Source: Citrobacter sp. wls619
GTDB lineage: Bacteria > Pseudomonadota > Gammaproteobacteria > Enterobacterales > Enterobacteriaceae
Direction of reading: 5' to 3'
DNA: 47,888 nucleotides
Assembly: GCF_005281345.1 (NCBI RefSeq)
Contig: NZ_SZXJ01000077.1
Coordinates: 1-47,888, forward strand
The notes beneath the pieces are model-generated. The model was not told the DNA's origin, did no database searches, and worked only from the letters and a program-made list of their open reading frames with translations. A program made the position numbers and the translations under genes. Shown here in pieces: positions 43,984-47,888 of this stretch. How positions within the stretch are numbered: the stretch's first letter is position 1; each line of letters begins with the position of its first letter.

Positions 43984-44384
43984 TTAGACGAAATATTCAG
44001 GGCAGAACCAATGCAAACCGCCTGACGATAGCAGCCCGGCGTCCCGCTGGTAACTTCGCAGCTGTGCAGTAATACCGCATTGGCTTTCATTTTGGATGCG
44101 TTTATCTGCATGCGTTTGCGTGCGGTTGGAATACTCGGAGGGGAATCCTGGTTGGATGCCTGGCAGGACTCTCCACTCACTTCGCCAAGATCGCGGAAGG
44201 GTTTACCGACCAGATCTTCTGCGTTGGTGATAATTCTGACCGGCGTCGCGCGCGGTGCTTTTGGTTTTTCCGGCTCCGCTTTTGGCGGGGTAGCGGTGCT
44301 TTGAACGGGTTCAACAGGGGATCTGCTTAACATAGAACAGCCGCTCAGCATGAGTGCTACTAAACAGATCGGTAAAGCACGCAT
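43980..44384 (-). CDS. rcsF: outer-membrane lipoprotein RcsF, Rcs phosphorelay sensor
   Basis: RcsF detects lipopolysaccharide and peptidoglycan damage and activates the Rcs phosphorelay through IgaA; it reaches the surface through BamA-OMP complexes. The 134-residue precursor has a lipobox ending LSGC (Cys16), a proline-rich disordered linker (about 20-50), and a C-terminal disulfide-stabilised domain with four cysteines in GESCQAS, LHSCEVTSG, PGCYRQ and AVCIGS. BamA in the same window is its physical partner. It is followed by trmO with a four-base overlap. Confidence 0.96.
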   Translation of the reverse strand: MRALPICLVALMLSGCSMLSRSPVEPVQSTATPPKAEPEKPKAPRATPVRIITNAEDLVGKPFRDLGEVSGESCQASNQDSPPSIPTARKRMQINASKMKANAVLLHSCEVTSGTPGCYRQAVCIGSALNISSK

Positions 44385-44418
44385 AATATTTCCTCAATGA
44401 ATGATCTAAACGTCAGAT

Positions 44419-44447
44419 ATTGAATCAGGTGCTTGCATAAATGACAA
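44419..44447 (-). promoter_or_regulatory. candidate rcsF-trmO promoter
   Basis: On the minus strand TTGTCA (44447-44442) and TTCAAT (44424-44419) are separated by 17 bases, with a predicted start about 30 bases before the rcsF start codon. The -35 lies immediately next to the metQ terminator stem, so the terminator and the next promoter are nested. Confidence 0.5.
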
Positions 44448-44465
44448 GACGGGCAAGCGCCCGTC
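44444..44465 (-). terminator. terminator of metNIQ
   Basis: GACGGGC (44448-44454) and GCCCGTC (44459-44465) form a 7-bp stem with a 4-nt loop, 36 bases after the metQ stop codon on the minus strand. It is followed by TTGTCATTTAT, an imperfect U-rich tail. Confidence 0.7.
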
Positions 44466-44500
44466 CTGATGATATTACAGATTGTGAAAACAGCCTAAAA

Positions 44501-45316
44501 TTACCAGCCTTTAACAGCACCGCCGTTGAAGACTTTGTTTGCCGCTTCGTAAACTTCGTCTGACTGGTATGCTTCAACGAATTTCTTCACGTTCTCAGCA
44601 TCTTTATTGTCTTCACGCGTCACGATCAGGTTTACGTATGGGGAATCTTTATCTTCAACAAAGATCCCGTCTTTTGCCGGAGTCAGGCCGATCTGGCTGG
44701 CATAGGTGGTGTTGATGACTGCCAGTGCGATTTGCGCGTCGTCCAGTGAGCGTGGCAGCTGCGGCGCTTCCAGTTCAACCAGCTTCAGGTTTTTCGGGTT
44801 TTCAATCACGTCCAGCGCGGTTGGCAGCAGGCCAACGCCATCTTTCAGTTTAATCAAACCGACTTTCTGCAGCAGCAGCAGGGAACGGCCGAGGTTAGTC
44901 GGGTCGTTTGGAATAGCGACCTGAGAGCCATCCTGCAGTTCATCCAGTGATTTGATTTTTTTGGAGTAGCCTGCAATCGGATAAACAAAGGTATTGCCTA
45001 CGGCAACCAGTTTGTAACCACGATCTTTGATCTGCTGATCCAGGTACGGTTTGTGTTGGAAGGCGTTAGCATCGATATCGCCTTTGCTTAGCGCTTCATT
45101 GGGCAGGACATAATCGTTGAACGTTACCAGTTCAACATCCAGACCGTATTTTTCTTTAGCCACTTTCTGTGCGACTTCAGCAACCTGCTGCTCTGCGCCA
45201 ACGATAACACCCACTTTGATGTGGTTAGGATCTTTTTCATCCTGGCCACAACCCACAAGTGCCAGAGAACCGATCAGGGCTCCAACTGCCGCAAAGGTTT
45301 TGAATTTGAACGCCAT
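44501..45316 (-). CDS. metQ: D/L-methionine-binding lipoprotein MetQ
   Basis: MetQ captures L- and D-methionine for the MetNI ABC importer. The 271-residue precursor has a lipoprotein signal ending LALVGC (Cys23) and the NlpA-family binding fold, with VGVIVGAEQQVAEVAQKVA at the start of the mature domain, the QHKPYLDQQ motif (about 86-94) and IPNDPTNLGRSL (about 134-145). It is the last gene of metN-metI-metQ, 44 bases after metI, and ends at a terminator. The length equals that of E. coli MetQ. Confidence 0.97.
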   Translation of the reverse strand: MAFKFKTFAAVGALIGSLALVGCGQDEKDPNHIKVGVIVGAEQQVAEVAQKVAKEKYGLDVELVTFNDYVLPNEALSKGDIDANAFQHKPYLDQQIKDRGYKLVAVGNTFVYPIAGYSKKIKSLDELQDGSQVAIPNDPTNLGRSLLLLQKVGLIKLKDGVGLLPTALDVIENPKNLKLVELEAPQLPRSLDDAQIALAVINTTYASQIGLTPAKDGIFVEDKDSPYVNLIVTREDNKDAENVKKFVEAYQSDEVYEAANKVFNGGAVKGW

Positions 45317-45360
45317 GCTTATTTCCTTTTCTTAATGAGTTTTTAGTGTTGTGTGTAACG

Positions 45361-46014
45361 TTATTTGTGCGTGACTGCCCGGACGATGCGATCGCCGGAT
45401 AACTGAATTAAATAAACCAGAACGACGAGCAATACCAGTACTGTATTCATTACGGTAGCGTTATACCCAATGTAGCCATACTGATAGCCAATCTGGCCAA
45501 GGCCACCGGCACCGACGGCACCGCCCATCGCCGAGTAACCAACCAGCGTGATGAGGGTGATGGTGGCCGCATTGACCAGTCCTGGCAGCGCTTCTGGTAG
45601 TAATACCTTACGTACAATCTGCAACGGCGTAGCGCCCATCGCACGCGAGGCCTCAATCAGCCCGGTCGGGATTTCCAGCAGGGCGTTTTCCACCATACGA
45701 GCAATAAATGGCGCGGCGCCGACGGTTAGCGGGACGATAGCGGCCTGCAGCCCGATAGATGTGCCAACAATCATGCGGGTGAACGGAATCATCCACACCA
45801 GCAAAATAATGAACGGGATGGAACGGAAAATGTTAACCAGCGCAGAAAGCGTGCGGTACAACTTCGCGTTCTCAATGATTTGTCCTGGACGCGTCACGTA
45901 CAGCAGTACGCCCACGGGCAGGCCAATCACAAAGCCAAAAAAACCGGACACAAAGGTCATTGCCAGCGTTTCCCATACGCCGCGAACCAGCAGCCAAATC
46001 ATCGGCTCAGACAT
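45361..46014 (-). CDS. metI: methionine ABC transporter permease MetI
   Basis: MetI is the membrane subunit of the methionine importer; two copies pair with two MetN ATPases. The 217-residue protein has five predicted transmembrane helices and the binding-protein-dependent transport signature [27 protein letters not shown] (about 128-154), whose EAA helix docks on MetN. It overlaps metN by 8 bases, so the two are coupled. The length equals that of E. coli MetI. Confidence 0.97.
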   Translation of the reverse strand: MSEPMIWLLVRGVWETLAMTFVSGFFGFVIGLPVGVLLYVTRPGQIIENAKLYRTLSALVNIFRSIPFIILLVWMIPFTRMIVGTSIGLQAAIVPLTVGAAPFIARMVENALLEIPTGLIEASRAMGATPLQIVRKVLLPEALPGLVNAATITLITLVGYSAMGGAVGAGGLGQIGYQYGYIGYNATVMNTVLVLLVVLVYLIQLSGDRIVRAVTHK

Positions 46015-47038
46015 AACCCAGTACCTCTACTTTTACGTGGTGTTCCTGCAACCAGCTAATGGCTGCTTGTGTATCTTCTTGTGTACCGTGCATTTCAGTC
46101 AGCATGATGCCGAACTTCACGCCGCCGGCGTAATCCATCTGCGCGCTGATAATGTTGTTATTCACATTAAAGCGGCGGGCCGTTTCCGAGAGTAATGGGG
46201 CATCAACAGAGTGACCGGTGAACTCCATGCGTAGCATGGGCACGCTGTCGGCTTGCGGCTCAGCTTTTAAACGTTCCTGATAATCTTCCGGAATATCCAG
46301 GTGCAGCGTGGACTGGATAAACTTCTGCGCCAGCGGGGTTTTGGGGTGTGAGAACACCTCACTGACGGTGTCCTGCTCAATCAGTTCACCATTGCTGATG
46401 ACTGCGACGCAGTCACAGATACGTTTTACAACGTCCATCTCATGAGTAATCAGCAGAATGGTGAGCCCCAGGCGACGGTTAATATCTTTCAGTAATTCGA
46501 GAATCGAGCGGGTCGTCGCTGGGTCGAGGGCGCTGGTGGCTTCATCGCACAGCAACACTTTGGGATTACTTGCCAGAGCACGGGCAATCGCCACACGTTG
46601 CTTCTGACCACCGGAAAGGTTCGCCGGGTAGCTGTCGTGCTTGTCACCAAGGCCAACCAAATCCAACAGTTCCGTCACACGACGTTTAATCTCTTCTTTT
46701 GGCGTGTTATCCAGCTCCAGTGGCAGCGCAACGTTGCCAAAAACAGTACGGGAGGAGAGCAGGTTAAAGTGCTGGAAAATCATGCCAATTTGACGGCGCG
46801 CTTTAGTCAGCTCTGACTCTGAAAGCGTCGTCAGCTCCTGACCGCCGACCTGAACGCTACCTTCAGTTGGGCGCTCGAGCAGGTTTACGCAGCGAATGAG
46901 TGTGCTTTTACCGGCACCGGAGGCACCAATAACGCCATAAATCTGTCCGGCAGGAACATGCAGGCTGACATTGTTTAGCGCCTGAATGGTGCGAGTCCCC
47001 TGCTGGAACACTTTGGTGATATTCGAAAGTTTAATCAT
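46007..47038 (-). CDS. metN: methionine ABC transporter ATP-binding protein MetN
   Basis: MetN drives methionine uptake and carries a C-terminal regulatory domain that binds methionine and stops transport when the cell is full. The 343-residue protein shows Walker [10 protein letters not shown] (about 38-46), the signature LSGGQKQR (about 140-147), Walker [13 protein letters not shown] (about 160-171) and the switch His in LLITHEMD, followed by the NIL domain (about 265-343). It is the first gene of the operon behind a MetJ-controlled promoter. Confidence 0.98.
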   Translation of the reverse strand: MIKLSNITKVFQQGTRTIQALNNVSLHVPAGQIYGVIGASGAGKSTLIRCVNLLERPTEGSVQVGGQELTTLSESELTKARRQIGMIFQHFNLLSSRTVFGNVALPLELDNTPKEEIKRRVTELLDLVGLGDKHDSYPANLSGGQKQRVAIARALASNPKVLLCDEATSALDPATTRSILELLKDINRRLGLTILLITHEMDVVKRICDCVAVISNGELIEQDTVSEVFSHPKTPLAQKFIQSTLHLDIPEDYQERLKAEPQADSVPMLRMEFTGHSVDAPLLSETARRFNVNNNIISAQMDYAGGVKFGIMLTEMHGTQEDTQAAISWLQEHHVKVEVLGYV

Positions 47039-47115
47039 TAGTTATTTATTATCGTAATTAAGTTAGCCGTGGCATTTTCGTCTGTCTGGTACGGTCGACG
47101 CCGTCAACAAGATGG

Positions 47116-47144
47116 ATGTTAAGGCATCCAGACGTCTAAATCAA
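47116..47144 (-). promoter_or_regulatory. metN promoter with MetJ operator in its spacer
   Basis: On the minus strand TTGATT (47144-47139) and TAACAT (47121-47116) are 17 bases apart. The spacer contains AGACGTCT (47130-47137), a perfect 8-base met box, next to AGGCATCC (47122-47129), a 5-of-8 match in tandem register. MetJ with S-adenosylmethionine bound here would block RNA polymerase directly. The leader is about 70 nt. Confidence 0.8.
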
Positions 47145-47227
47145 TCGGGCTTTGCACGATGAGCACTTTCTTGCCCGCCGAAACATGCGATACTAGAGCA
47201 ACATGCCTTATTCAGGAGCTATAAAAG

Positions 47228-47794
47228 GTGGCAAAGTCTGTACCCGCAATTTTTCTCGACCGTGACGGCACTATTAATGTGGACCACGGCTACGTCCATG
47301 AGATCGACGAGTTCGAATTTATCGACGGTGTCATTGATGCTATGCGTGAACTTAAAAAGATGGGTTATGCGCTGATTGTCGTGACGAACCAGTCTGGTAT
47401 TGCCCGTGGCAAATTTACCGAGGCACAATTCGAAACGTTAACGGAATGGATGGATTGGTCATTGGCCGATCGCGATGTTGATCTGGATGGTATCTATTAT
47501 TGTCCTCATCATCCGCAGGGCACAGTCGAAGAGTACCGCCAGGTCTGCGACTGCCGTAAACCGCATCCGGGCATGTTGATCTCCGCCCGCGACTTTCTGC
47601 ACATCGATATGGCCGCTTCTTATATGGTGGGCGACAAAATAGAAGATATGCAGGCGGCGACAGCTGCAAATGTAGGAACGAAGGTATTAGTGCGCACAGG
47701 CAAGCCAGTCACTCCGGAAGCAGAAAATGCGGCAGATTTAGTGCTAAATAGTCTGGCGGACCTGCCAATGGCGATAAAAAAGCAGCAAAAGTAA
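47228..47794 (+). CDS. gmhB: D-glycero-beta-D-manno-heptose 1,7-bisphosphate 7-phosphatase
   Basis: GmhB removes the C7 phosphate during synthesis of ADP-heptose for the inner core of lipopolysaccharide. The 188-residue HAD-family protein has FLDRDGTIN with the nucleophile and acid/base aspartates (about 11 and 13), VVTNQSG (motif II), the zinc-binding Cys/His cluster [19 protein letters not shown] (about 91-109) and MVGDKIEDM (motif IV). It starts with GTG at 47228 after AGGAG. By recall it ends three residues earlier than the E. coli protein. It lies directly upstream of an rRNA promoter. Confidence 0.96.
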   Translation: MAKSVPAIFLDRDGTINVDHGYVHEIDEFEFIDGVIDAMRELKKMGYALIVVTNQSGIARGKFTEAQFETLTEWMDWSLADRDVDLDGIYYCPHHPQGTVEEYRQVCDCRKPHPGMLISARDFLHIDMAASYMVGDKIEDMQAATAANVGTKVLVRTGKPVTPEAENAADLVLNSLADLPMAIKKQQK

Positions 47795-47820
47795 GCGTTA
47801 TGGATAAAAGGTGAGCGGTT

Positions 47821-47880
47821 GAAACAAAAATGCATTTTTCCGCTTGTCTTCCTGAGTCGACTCCCTATAATGCGCCTCCA
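47821..47880 (+). promoter_or_regulatory. ribosomal RNA operon P1 promoter (rrnH position)
   Basis: TTGTCT (47844-47849), a 16-base spacer and a perfect TATAAT (47866-47871) are followed by GCGCCTCC and the expected start A47880, then the rrn-type TCGACACG. The 16-bp spacer, CTCCCTATAATGCGCC context and A/T-rich UP-like sequence at 47821-47840 are the hallmarks of rrn P1 promoters. Gene order gmhB-rrnH makes this the rrnH operon. The rRNA genes themselves lie past the window edge. Confidence 0.93.
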
Positions 47881-47888
47881 TCGACACG

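Overview
This window is a stretch of the conserved chromosomal core of an enteric gammaproteobacterium (Enterobacteriaceae). Gene order and protein sequences match, nearly gene for gene, the Escherichia coli K-12 segment from hemL to the rrnH ribosomal RNA operon. The differences I recall from K-12 are absence of yaeI between yaeH and dapD, absence of yaeF between nlpE and proS, a +3 residue DegP, altered BamA surface loops and REP/ERIC repeats at gene borders. BamA loop residues look closer to Salmonella/Citrobacter than to E. coli. A Citrobacter-like genome is my best inference, not a proof.

Layout. (1) 1-5607: hemL (minus), clcA and erpA (plus), then yadS, btuF and mtn (minus). They cover heme precursor synthesis, Cl-/H+ exchange, Fe-S delivery, cobalamin capture and salvage of methylthioadenosine and S-adenosylhomocysteine. 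(2) 5691-10554: dgt, degP and cdaR (plus), yaeH (minus). degP has a near-consensus sigma-E promoter, and cdaR a perfect palindrome upstream. (3) 10664-15089, minus: map, glnD, dapD. (4) 15090-15539 is the only gap above 300 bases. It holds an ERIC repeat, a growth-type promoter and the S2-responsive rpsB leader. (5) 15540-34951, plus: rpsB-tsf-pyrH-frr, then dxr, uppS, cdsA, rseP, bamA, skp, lpxD, fabZ, lpxA, lpxB, rnhB, dnaE, accA. This joins translation factors to isoprenoid, phospholipid and lipid A synthesis, outer-membrane protein assembly and replication. (6) 35051-41403: ldcC, yaeR, tilS; rof and yaeP (minus); yaeQ, arfB, nlpE. (7) 41447-47038, minus: proS, trmO, rcsF and the metNIQ methionine importer with a MetJ operator. 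(8) 47228-47888: gmhB, then a complete rrn P1 promoter core. The window ends about eight bases into the expected rRNA operon transcript.

Functionally the centre is envelope biogenesis. UppS makes the undecaprenyl carrier, CdsA makes CDP-diacylglycerol, RseP cuts RseA to release sigma-E, BamA and Skp assemble outer-membrane proteins, LpxD/A/B with FabZ build lipid A, and AccA feeds fatty acid synthesis. DegP, NlpE and RcsF are the matching quality-control protease and stress sensors (sigma-E, Cpx and Rcs).

I found no prophage, insertion sequence, CRISPR array, toxin-antitoxin pair, defence island or unknown multi-gene system. The most interesting leads are non-coding: a promoter-plus-terminator unit of about 60 nt between dxr and uppS (small RNA or attenuator), the palindrome before cdaR, paired hairpins between bamA and skp, a hairpin in the proS leader, and an ERIC element next to the rpsB promoter. 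Comparisons with E. coli or Salmonella are from memory; no database was searched.
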